DNA of 33,577 bases from Planctomycetia bacterium. GTDB taxonomy: Bacteria > Planctomycetota > Planctomycetia > Pirellulales > PNKZ01. The position numbers and the translations under genes are program-made. The stretch lies in contig JAIOPP010000123.1 of the NCBI GenBank assembly GCA_021413845.1, forward strand, positions 1-33,577, given 5' to 3'. Position 1 is the first letter of the stretch, and every line of letters begins with the position of its first letter. The notes under the pieces were generated by a model that saw nothing but the letters and a program-made list of their open reading frames with translations, was not told the DNA's origin and made no database searches. This document shows positions 8,837-17,900 of the stretch, one piece after another.

Positions 8837-10774
8837 ATGGCGAGCGATCCTCACGCGAAGTCGGAATCGATCGTCGAGGAGTTCCGCACGATCGCTTATC
8901 GCGTTCGGCAAATGTGGAAGCTCATTCCGCAGCGCCAAAAGCTGACCCTCGGCGCGGCCGGCGGAATCATCTTCCTCGGCGGGGCCGCCAACACGGCGAT
9001 TCCGCTCCTGCTGGGCGCGCTCGTCGACACGGTCGAAGCGATGCCGATCGCCGCGCGCAACGCCGCCGGAGAGACGCCGCTGCCGGATGGGTTTCTCCGC
9101 TCGGCCGGCATGTACATGGCGCTAATCGGCGCGGCGTATCTGCTGCGCGAGGCGCTGCAAGTGGCCCGGCGTTATATCGTCGAAGATACGACCACTCGGC
9201 TTGAGAAGCATCTTTTCATTCGCGTCATCACGCAACTGCTGACGGCCGATCTCTCGAGTATTTCGCAAGAGAAAATCGGCGTGCTGCATGGTCGGATGTT
9301 GCGCAGCGTGGCCGGCGGCGTGCGGTTCTTGCGACTCGGCTTTCTCGACTTTCTACCGGCGTTGCTCTCCGGCGGCTTAGCGCTCACCGCGGTGGTCGCG
9401 AAGGAGCCGTGGCTCGGCCTGGCGATGACGGCCGTCGTGCCGCTGTCGCTCTATATCACGCTGCGGCAGATTCGCTCGCAGGAAGGAGTGCGGCTCGATC
9501 TGATGCGGAGCCGGGAGCAGATGGACGGCACGGTCGTCGAGCAGCTCAACGGCATCGAATACATCCGCGCCGCCGACACGCATCTGCGCGAAGTCGAGCG
9601 GGTAGCGAAAGCGGCTGAGAACCTGCGCCGCAAAGAGCTGCGGCATCATTTCGAAATGTCGCTCTACGGCTCGAGCAAGGCGCTCGGCGAAGCGCTCGTC
9701 CATATCTGCGTGTTGGGAGCGGCCGTTTATCTCGCCGCGAAGGGCGAGATCAGCGTCGGCTCCGTGTTTACGTTCTCGATGCTGTTTCTCAACGTCATGG
9801 CGCCGCTCAACGAAGTGCATCGCGTCGTCGACGAAGGACACGAAAGCAGCCTGATGGTCGCCGACTTATTGCAGATGTTGAACCAAGAATCCGACCGCTC
9901 CTACCGCACCGCGCCGCGTGCGGCCGATCCCGCTTACGCCGGCGACTTGATCATCGGCCGCGAGCTCGATGTCGATTACGCGACGCCGGCCTATGTCCGT
10001 CGCGGAGCGTTGTCGGGAGTCTCCTTGTCGATCGCGCGCGGTGAGATCATCGGCATTGCCGGTCGCTCGGGCTGCGGCAAATCGACGTTGCTCAAGACCC
10101 TCATGCGGCTCGTGCATCCCGGCGGCGGCGAGGCCTTGCTCGAAGGAATTCCGCTCGACGAAACCTCGCGCGCGAGCATCGCCCGATTGACGGGCTACGT
10201 GAGTCAGGCGCCGTTCATCTTCTCCGGCACCATCACCGAGAACATCGCCTACGAGCGCCAGGACGCGACGCCGGAGCAGATTCGCCGCGCCGCGGAAATG
10301 GCCTGCCTGCACGACGAAATCATGGCGATGCCCGGCGGCTACGAAGCTCGGGTCGCCGAGCGCGGCAAGAACCTTTCCGGCGGCCAACAGCAGCGGCTGG
10401 CGCTGGCGCGGGTGTTTCTCAAAGATCCCGCGTTGCTGATCCTCGACGAAGCGACCTCGGCTCTCGACAACATCAGCGAACGCAAAATCCAACAAGCGCT
10501 CAACAACGGCCGCCGCGATCGCACGATCTTGCTCGTCGCGCATCGCCTGTCGACGCTCCTCTACGCCGATCGAATTCTCGTATTCGACGGCGGCAAGATC
10601 GTCGAGACCGGAACGTACGACGAGTTGGTCGCCCTAGGAGGCGTCTTTACGGAACTAGTACGAAGCGCCACAGGCTTCGACCACCCTACGGACGACGCGG
10701 CGTTGAGCAATGCGGTATCAAGCAATGCCGCGCCGAACGACACGGCGCCGAAAGACATTCCGCTCACGATGTGA
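8837..10774 (+). CDS. Type I ABC exporter, fused permease/ATPase, possible glucan exporter
   Basis: This 645-residue half-transporter has a six-helix ABC exporter membrane domain (about residues 35-330) followed by a nucleotide-binding domain. Key motifs are Walker A GRSGCGKST at 409-417, a Q-loop in GYVSQAPF, signature LSGGQ at 513-517, Walker B LLILDE at 533-538 and the switch histidine H569 in LLVAHRLST. It should act as a homodimer in the cytoplasmic membrane. The C-terminal 35 residues are a low-complexity Asn/Ala/Asp tail. It follows the glucan synthase-like gene by 117 bases on the same strand. In rhizobia and Agrobacterium, cyclic beta-1,2-glucan is exported by the ABC protein NdvA/ChvA, so context suggests that role. 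Sequence alone does not separate it from lipid, peptide or drug exporters. The ribosome-binding site is weak. Confidence 0.88.
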   Translation: MASDPHAKSESIVEEFRTIAYRVRQMWKLIPQRQKLTLGAAGGIIFLGGAANTAIPLLLGALVDTVEAMPIAARNAAGETPLPDGFLRSAGMYMALIGAAYLLREALQVARRYIVEDTTTRLEKHLFIRVITQLLTADLSSISQEKIGVLHGRMLRSVAGGVRFLRLGFLDFLPALLSGGLALTAVVAKEPWLGLAMTAVVPLSLYITLRQIRSQEGVRLDLMRSREQMDGTVVEQLNGIEYIRAADTHLREVERVAKAAENLRRKELRHHFEMSLYGSSKALGEALVHICVLGAAVYLAAKGEISVGSVFTFSMLFLNVMAPLNEVHRVVDEGHESSLMVADLLQMLNQESDRSYRTAPRAADPAYAGDLIIGRELDVDYATPAYVRRGALSGVSLSIARGEIIGIAGRSGCGKSTLLKTLMRLVHPGGGEALLEGIPLDETSRASIARLTGYVSQAPFIFSGTITENIAYERQDATPEQIRRAAEMACLHDEIMAMPGGYEARVAERGKNLSGGQQQRLALARVFLKDPALLILDEATSALDNISERKIQQALNNGRRDRTILLVAHRLSTLLYADRILVFDGGKIVETGTYDELVALGGVFTELVRSATGFDHPTDDAALSNAVSSNAAPNDTAPKDIPLTM

Positions 10775-11305
10775 CGCGGAGTGGCCTAGACAACGCGCGT
10801 GGTCGGGGTCGCGTAGCGACAAGCGACCCAGGCTGTCGGGCACGATATCGATGCCCTTGCTGCGATGCTACCGATCTAGACGCCGTACGGCTCCGCTGGA
10901 CGATGAAGCGCAGCGGGTTCGCGAAATGGGAAAAAGTGGAGTTGGCCGTTTAGCGAATAACCGCATCGCCCCTTTGCGCGTCAAACGCATTCCGTGCGGC
11001 AACTCAATGCGGAATCGGGCTATTAACCTTTTGCCCCTCGATAACGTAGAGGTCCCGGCAAAAAATGCGATCAGAATGGGCTCGCATTAACATTCTTAAG
11101 GTGCTTACACTATCGTTAAGTAAGCTGCGTAATCCGGGAAGCGTCAAGAGATTGTGGAAACCGATCCATTGATCGTTTGGCGTTAAGCAGCCGTCTCGTA
11201 CTGCCCCAATCCATTCGTCTTCGCTCATTCGTAGCCGCTTTCACGTTTTAGATGACAACCATTTAGAACCGTTAGCAAAACCTTGCGAAACTGAAAGCCC
11301 ACGTC
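10775..11305. other. 531-base intergenic region between ABC exporter and RND pump
   Basis: No convincing gene is present. Near the start, GGGTCGC (10806-10812) pairs with GCGACCC (10823-10829), a hairpin that could end the upstream transcript, although no T-run follows. GCTTAC (11103-11108) and GTAAGC (11120-11125) form a short inverted repeat about 180 bases before the RND gene and might be an operator. The second half is visibly richer in A/T and probably contains the RND promoter, but I cannot place it. Confidence 0.45.
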
Positions 11306-14300
11306 ATGGTCCAACGCCTTGTGAAGTGGTCGCTCGACAATCCCCTGATCGTCATTCTGCTGACGATCACGCTCATCGGCGGTGGGGCGTATTGCTTCTC
11401 TCAAGTCAACATCGAAGCGTATCCGGATCCGGCACCGGCAATCATCGAGATCATTGCGAAGTATCCCGGCGCATCGGCCGAAGAGGTTGAGCGACAGGTC
11501 ACGACACCCCTTGAAGTGGCGTTCGCGGGCATGCCGGGTTTGAAGTTCACACGCAGCAAGTCGCTATTCGGGCTGGCCCACGTGCGGAACCAATTTGAAT
11601 ACGGCATCGACTATTACGCGGCTCGCCAAGAAGTAATCAATCGATTGCAGTTCGTCGAAGGACTTCCGGAAGGAGTCAAACCGCAAATCTCTCCCACGAG
11701 CCCGACGGGCGAGATCATGCGATTTACTCTCACAAGCCCCCGCGACGGGAGCGGTAACGACATTTACACGCTTAACGATCTCAAGGCGCAGCAAGATTGG
11801 ATATTAGTGCGCCGCCTCAGGCGAGTGCCTCGGATCATCGACACCGTAAGCAGCGGCGGAACCGTCAAACGTTACGAAGTGCGGCCGGACCCGGAACGCT
11901 TGTTGCGCTACGGCATTCCGCTCAAGCAACTCGAAACGACGATCCGCGACAGCAATGCCAACGTCGGGGGCGATTACCTAGTTCACGGCGAAAACCTCCT
12001 CAACGTGCGCAGCATCGGCCTCATCGGCAACGGCCAAGATCCGACACGATCCTCCGTCGTCATCAGCACGCGCAATCCGGAAGTCGCTGCGCAGCATCTG
12101 CGCGAAGAGGAGAAGGCTCGCGTTCGCGCGATTCGCGAAACGGTGATCTCCTCGATCAACAACGTCCCGATTCGCGTGGAAGATGTCGTCGAGCGAGGAC
12201 CACTGCAATTTGCCGACGACATCGGCAAAGAGGGAGTCGTCGTTACGCATCAGCCGCGGATGGGGCGAATCAGCATCAGCTATCCCACGCTCGACGCGAA
12301 CGGCAGCGAAATCGCCGATGGTCAAGGAGAGCGGATTTGGAAGGATGAGAAGGAGCGAATCCAGGGAATCGTACTGCTTCGCAAAGGGGACGCGTCGCTC
12401 CCCGCTTTAAAAGACGTCAAGGAACTAATTGCGTCTTACAACGGCGGTAAGGGAGATTTGCTGCCGGGGGTCAAAATCGAGCCCTATTACGATCGGACGG
12501 ATCTCATCGGGGTGACGACCCACACGGTCGGCGAGAATCTGATCGTCGGGCTGGTTTTAGTTACGCTGATACTCCTTATGTTTTTGTCGAATCTGCGGTG
12601 CGCTCTCATCGTCGCGATCAACGTACCGTTGGCACTGCTGGTAGCCTTCGCCATGCTGTACTTCCGCAATCGGTCGGCGAATCTGCTGTCGATCGGTGCC
12701 GTCGACTTCGGCATCATCTTGCTGAGCGCCGTGATCATCGTCGAAAACGTGTTTCGGCATCTCAACGAACGAATCGGCGAAGAGCTCCCACTCAAAGAAC
12801 GGATTCTGAACGCCTGCGGTGAGGTGCAAAAAGGTTTGTTCTTCACCACGGCGATCATGGTGGCGGCATTTATTCCGTTGTTCACGATGAAAGGACCGGA
12901 AGGGCAAATCTTCGGGCCTATGGCGGACACCTACGCGTTTTCGCTGGCCGGAGCGCTCGTGCTTGCGCTCACGATCGTGCCCGTGCTTTGTCTGCTGCTC
13001 TTCAGAAACTTCAAGCCGGCTCCGGACAATGCGATGGTGAGATACTTGCAGCACAGCTACCTCAAGCGCTTGGAGTGGTGTCTGCTGCATCGCACGAAGG
13101 TCTTAGTCATGATGGGCGGCTTGGTCGTGATGACGGCCGCTCTCTTGCCCGGACTCGGCCGCGAATTCATGCCGGAATTGGAGGAAGGGAATCTCTACGT
13201 GCGCGGCACTTTTCCGATCAACGTCGCTCCCGACGCGGCTGCCGACAAGTCGGATCGAGCGCGGCTCATCATGCGTAAGTATCCGGAGATCCGCGTCGTC
13301 GTGTCGCAAAACGGTCGCCCTGATGACGGCACCGATCCGACCGGCTTTTTCAACTTGGAATTCTTTCTCACCTTGAAGATGCCGAGCGAGTGGCCGGCCG
13401 TAAAAGAACAGTCGGGCTGGAAGAAGCTTTTCTGGCCGAAGCGATCGCGCATGAAGTCGGAGCTCATCGAAGAGATGAGCGCGGAACTTTCGCGAGAAAT
13501 CATCGGGGCCGATTGGAACTTTTCGCAAAACATCCGCGACAACGTCATGGAGTCGCTATCGGGCGTGAAGGGAGACAACTCAGTCAAGATCTTCGGGCCC
13601 GATCTAGACGAATTAGAGCGTGTCGCCGAACGATTGCAGCAACGATTGACCACGATCGAAGGGATTCGTAACGTCGGTGTTTTTCGAGTGAAGGGCCAGC
13701 CGAACTTGGAGCTTCCGGTCGATCCGAACAAGTGCAATTATTGGGCGGTCAGCGTGCAAGACGTCAACGACGTCATTCACACGACGGTCGGCGGTAAAGC
13801 ATCGACGGAGATGATCGAAGGGGAGAAACGATTCGACGTTTCGCTTCGCTTTCCGGAGCGACTTCGCAACAGCGAGGAAGCGATCCTCAATATTCCCGTC
13901 GAGGTGTACAACAACCGCGTCGCCGGCCAGGATGGTACGAGCGGCAAAAAGGAGCTTCCGACCTCCGGGGTCGGTTCGGCGCTTCCCTCCCTCTTCGGTA
14001 CGAATTTCGGCGGCAGTCACGCCCAATCAGGCAAAATCGCCCGTCGCCGCCTGGGAGACCTCGTTACTCCGCTCAACGACGACGGCAAATTCGATCCTCA
14101 GGGCCGTTTCGTGCGGGCGGGTGCTTCAACGATTTATCGCGAGCAAGGCAATCGTATGATTGCGGTCAAGTTCAGCGTTCGCGGACGCGACCTCGCAGGC
14201 GCCGTCAACGAAGCCCAGGAGAAAACGAATGATCTTTTCCAGGCCCCGTACAGCGCCGTCTGGAGCGGCGAGTTCGATCAGATGCGCGAGGCCGAAAAGC

Positions 14301-14815
14301 GCTTGATGCTCATCGTCCCGATCTCGATGGTCTTGGTGTTCGTCCTGATCTATCTTGCGTTCCGTTCGGTGTACGACACGCTGGCGGTCGCTGCGAACGT
14401 CGGCGCTCTGTCGATGGGTGGAATTTGGGCGCTGCTCTTAACTGGGACGAACTTCAGCATCTCCGCAGCCGTCGGGTTCATCTCGATCTTCGGTGTCGCC
14501 ATCATGGATGGTCTATTATTGATCGCGTACTTCAACCAGCTACGCGCGCAAGGGCTTCCCCTCCACGATGCCATTATCCACGGTGCGGAAAAACGAGTGC
14601 GGCCGATGATGATGTCGGCGTTGATCGCGATTCTCGGCTTGTTACCCGCGGCGATCTCCACCAAGATCGGCGCTCAAACACAACAACCGCTGGCGATCGT
14701 CGTCGTAGGCGGGATGCTCGTAACGTTGCTGCTCAACCGCTATTTGATGCCTGTACTTTATAGCCTGTACGGCCATCGCGAGCCCTCGGAGCATGCAGCC
14801 AGTATGGCGCACTAG
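11306..14815 (+). CDS. RND efflux transporter, CzcA/CusA-like
   Basis: This 1169-residue inner-membrane pump belongs to the AcrB/CzcA/CusA superfamily, most like the heavy-metal branch. It begins with the typical first helix and the motif YPDPAPAIIEI..KYPGASAEEVERQVTTPLE. Two large periplasmic loops and two bundles of membrane helices follow in the usual order. The fourth helix reads DFGIILLSAVIIVEN from D467. In CzcA the same helix is DFGIIIDGAVVIVEN. The first Asp and the Glu (E480) are kept, but the middle Asp is Leu (L473). A C-terminal LPAAISTKIGAQTQQPLAIVVVGG-type segment is typical of the family. No membrane-fusion protein or outer-membrane channel lies nearby, so it must use distant partners or act differently. 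The substrate cannot be told. Confidence 0.9.
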   Translation: MVQRLVKWSLDNPLIVILLTITLIGGGAYCFSQVNIEAYPDPAPAIIEIIAKYPGASAEEVERQVTTPLEVAFAGMPGLKFTRSKSLFGLAHVRNQFEYGIDYYAARQEVINRLQFVEGLPEGVKPQISPTSPTGEIMRFTLTSPRDGSGNDIYTLNDLKAQQDWILVRRLRRVPRIIDTVSSGGTVKRYEVRPDPERLLRYGIPLKQLETTIRDSNANVGGDYLVHGENLLNVRSIGLIGNGQDPTRSSVVISTRNPEVAAQHLREEEKARVRAIRETVISSINNVPIRVEDVVERGPLQFADDIGKEGVVVTHQPRMGRISISYPTLDANGSEIADGQGERIWKDEKERIQGIVLLRKGDASLPALKDVKELIASYNGGKGDLLPGVKIEPYYDRTDLIGVTTHTVGENLIVGLVLVTLILLMFLSNLRCALIVAINVPLALLVAFAMLYFRNRSANLLSIGAVDFGIILLSAVIIVENVFRHLNERIGEELPLKERILNACGEVQKGLFFTTAIMVAAFIPLFTMKGPEGQIFGPMADTYAFSLAGALVLALTIVPVLCLLLFRNFKPAPDNAMVRYLQHSYLKRLEWCLLHRTKVLVMMGGLVVMTAALLPGLGREFMPELEEGNLYVRGTFPINVAPDAAADKSDRARLIMRKYPEIRVVVSQNGRPDDGTDPTGFFNLEFFLTLKMPSEWPAVKEQSGWKKLFWPKRSRMKSELIEEMSAELSREIIGADWNFSQNIRDNVMESLSGVKGDNSVKIFGPDLDELERVAERLQQRLTTIEGIRNVGVFRVKGQPNLELPVDPNKCNYWAVSVQDVNDVIHTTVGGKASTEMIEGEKRFDVSLRFPERLRNSEEAILNIPVEVYNNRVAGQDGTSGKKELPTSGVGSALPSLFGTNFGGSHAQSGKIARRRLGDLVTPLNDDGKFDPQGRFVRAGASTIYREQGNRMIAVKFSVRGRDLAGAVNEAQEKTNDLFQAPYSAVWSGEFDQMREAEKRLMLIVPISMVLVFVLIYLAFRSVYDTLAVAANVGALSMGGIWALLLTGTNFSISAAVGFISIFGVAIMDGLLLIAYFNQLRAQGLPLHDAIIHGAEKRVRPMMMSALIAILGLLPAAISTKIGAQTQQPLAIVVVGGMLVTLLLNRYLMPVLYSLYGHREPSEHAASMAH

Positions 14816-14922
14816 AACAAGTTGCCGCGCTGGCCGATGCCGGCTCGCGAGAGAAAGACGGTGATAGTGACGCCCAAGACTCCGTAAGACGCTGCGCCGA
14901 GCGATACGGCATCGAAAGACAT
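14812..14922 (-). CDS. Possible 36-residue single-pass membrane peptide
   Basis: A complete ATG-to-TAG frame encodes 36 residues. It has an acidic start (MSFDAVS), an uninterrupted hydrophobic stretch of about 20 residues (around GVLGVTITVFL), then a basic, polar tail (SRAGIGQRGNLF). Codon choice matches the neighbouring high-GC genes. A GAGA-containing sequence lies about 7 bases upstream of the ATG, a modest ribosome-binding site. It begins 46 bases after the treS-mak stop on the same strand, so it could be the last gene of that operon. It overlaps the last four bases of the convergent RND gene. It is too short to assign a family, and chance cannot be excluded. Confidence 0.4.
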   Translation of the reverse strand: MSFDAVSLGAASYGVLGVTITVFLSRAGIGQRGNLF

Positions 14923-14968
14923 TCGTCTCGCGACTTAGCACTGCGAGCTTGTGCCCCTTCGCAATCGG

Positions 14969-17900
14969 CTACGTTAGCAATGTGCGGCATGCCGCCACGG
15001 CTTCCGCGACTTGCGCCGGTTGGTTTTTTTCCATTGCCGTCGTTAGGTCTTCGACTACGGTCGTGAGTCGGAAGGCGTCGAGCGTTTGTTGGAATTCTTG
15101 TTCGTCTTCCGGCACCAGCAACTGGCCGACGACCGCCGCGCGATACGAGCTCAGCAGCGCCTCGGCGCAGGCTCGGCGCCAAGCTTCGGCCCAACTTTGC
15201 ACCTTCGCGGCGAGCTCCGCATGCCGGCCGACTTGCGCGAACCACGCGGCCATTCCCTCCTGCGCCGCGATCTGAATCGCGCGATCGATGCGTGCGAGAT
15301 CGATGAACACGCTCCGTTTGATGCGCCGCTCGGAAAGGGGCCGACCGGGGTTGCCGCCCCAATCGACGATCTGCAAATGGTCTCCTTGCAGCAGCACTTC
15401 GTTCGTCGTCAACGAGCCGTGGCAGCGCACGCGCCAAAGCGGCGTCGACGAGCGCGATAGCGGCCCGAACCGCTGCGCGATCCGATACTCTTCGCTGAGG
15501 AACTGCAAGTCCTGAGTCGCGGGCACCGTGTCGGGATGGAGTCGAAGATAGGTGCGCAAGGCGGCGAAGGCGCGCGCCGTCTGAGCGCGAAAGCCGTGGC
15601 TGATGCTGCGGCGATAATGCGTGTTGAACGGCTCCGGTGCGAACTCCGGTCGGTCCGTAAGGCCGGCGAGCGCCAGATGGATCTCCGCCAGCGATGCTCC
15701 GAGCAGGCGGAACCAATGCGGCAGCGGCCCGAACGAATGTTCGCTCGGCTGCGCCGGCGAATGCGTTTCGGCCGGCGTCGTCGGGGCGTCTCGTTGCGGC
15801 GCGGGCAGGTGACGGTCTGCTGAGACCCGCTCGAATTCTCGTCGCAACTCTTCCCGGCAGAGATCGGCCAAAGGTCGTTCGTAGGTGACGTAGTCGTAAG
15901 CGACGCCAAGCACGACTTCCCCCAGCGCCGCATCTTGAAAGCGAAACGTGCCGCGCAGTTTCGAGCACGACAGGGCTCCCGGCATCGCGGCGAGTGCCGT
16001 CCCGATTTCGACCTCGGGATGAATGCCCGGCTCGATGCGCCGGAATAGCTTGAGGAACAAGAATTTGTCGAGCGCGGCGACGGCGCCGCGCGAATAAGTC
16101 GAACGCCACAGCGGAACGATCGCCGCCGGCGTGACGGAATCGAGCCGCGGCATTTCGCCGAGCGGTCGCCAATCGATCCGCCCTTGAAGGCCCGGCACGG
16201 AAGCGCCGGCCGCGAGAGCCTTCGCCAGCCGCTCCCAGAAATTCGCCTCGGCCGTGGCATCGCAGACGAACCACGTCGCCGCGGGATTGCGCGTTCTCAC
16301 GCGCACGGCTCCGGCCGTCGGGCGATCGCGCAAGATCGCTTGAGCCCGCGCCTCGGGTGTCGCGATCAAGATCAGTTGATATAGGCCCGGCTCTCCCTCG
16401 GTGTAGAAGACGCGCAGCAAGACGATCGCGTAGGTGCTACCGTCGTCGTCGCGCATGCCGATCGGCACGACTTCGACGACGTCGGTCGTGCGAATCGTAC
16501 GCTCGGAGGCGAGATGCCACGATTGCAAACGAAGATACGCGCTCAGGCCGTCGCGAATCCGATCAAGCGCCGGAACACGCAGCGCGTCGGTCCACTCGCT
16601 CGCGACGCGCACGATCGGCAACTCCGATGGTGACCGGCGCGCAGCTTCACCGTGCGGCCGTTCGATCTGAAACCAATAGAAGCCGTGCGGCCCGACGGTG
16701 AGCATGTACGGCAATTCGCCGATCATCGGAAACCGGCTTTGGCCGAAGAGCTCGACCGGCGAACGTCCGCGGTATGCCCCGAGATCAAGCTCGACCGCTT
16801 GCGGGAAGCGCGACAAATTCACGACGACCAACAGCGTTTCGTCTTCATACTTTCGCAGGAACGCCAGCACGCGCGGATTTTGCGGCAACAAGAATTCGAT
16901 CTCGCCTCGGCTGAAGCTCTTGAAGCGTTGCCGAAGCCGGAGCACGCGACGAACCCACCACAAAAACGAATGCGGGCTCTGCTCTTCCGTCTCGACGTTG
17001 ACCGATTGATAGTGGTACTCCGGATCGGAAATCGGCGGCAGAAACAGCCGTTGCGGGTTCGCGCGCGAGAAGCCGCCGTTACGATCGGAGCTCCATTGCA
17101 TCGGCGTGCGCACGGCATCGCGATCGCGCAGGTAGATATTGTCGCCCATGCAAATCTCATCGCCGTAATACATCACCGGAGTGCCCGGCAGCGCGAAGAG
17201 CAGCGAATGCATGAGCTCGATCTTGCGGCGATCGTTGCGCAAGAGAGGCGCCAGCCGGCGGCGCAAGCCGAGGTTGACGCGGGCCCGCGGGTCGGTCATG
17301 TAGAAGCGATACATCGCGTCGCGCTCTTCGTCGGTCACCATTTCGAGCGTGAGCTCGTCGTGGTTGCGGAGGAAGATGGCCCATTGCGAAGTCGGCGGCG
17401 GCGCGGGCGTGTGTTGCAGAATGTCGACGATCGGAAAGCGTTCTTCTTGTTGCACGGCCATGAAGAGCCGCGGCATCAACGGAAAGTTGAAGCACATCTG
17501 GCATTCGTCGTCGTCGCCGAAATAGGCCGAGGTTTCATCGGGCCATTGATTCGCTTCGGCCAACAGCATCCGGCCGGGGTAATGGTCGTCGATGTGCTTG
17601 CGCAGGCGGCGCAAGAAAGCATGTGTCTCCGGCAGGTTCTCGCAGTTGGTCCCTTCTCGTTCGTAGAGATAGGGAATGGCGTCGAGCCGGAGACCGTCGA
17701 TGCCCATCGCGAACCAGAAGTCGACGATCTTCAGCAACGTTTCTTGCACCACTTCATTGTCGAAGTTCAAGTCGGGCTGGTGCGAGTAGAAGCGATGCCA
17801 AAAATATTGCTGTGCTTCGTGGTCCCATGTCCAGTTCGAGACTTCGAAGTCTTGGAATATGATCCGGGCTTCGCGATATTTTTCGGTCGTATCGCTCCAG

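Noticed and set aside
11004-11228. 74-codon minus-strand frame upstream of the RND gene
   Set aside because: It has no good ribosome-binding site, ordinary-looking chance composition and no recognised family, and it lies where the RND promoter should be.
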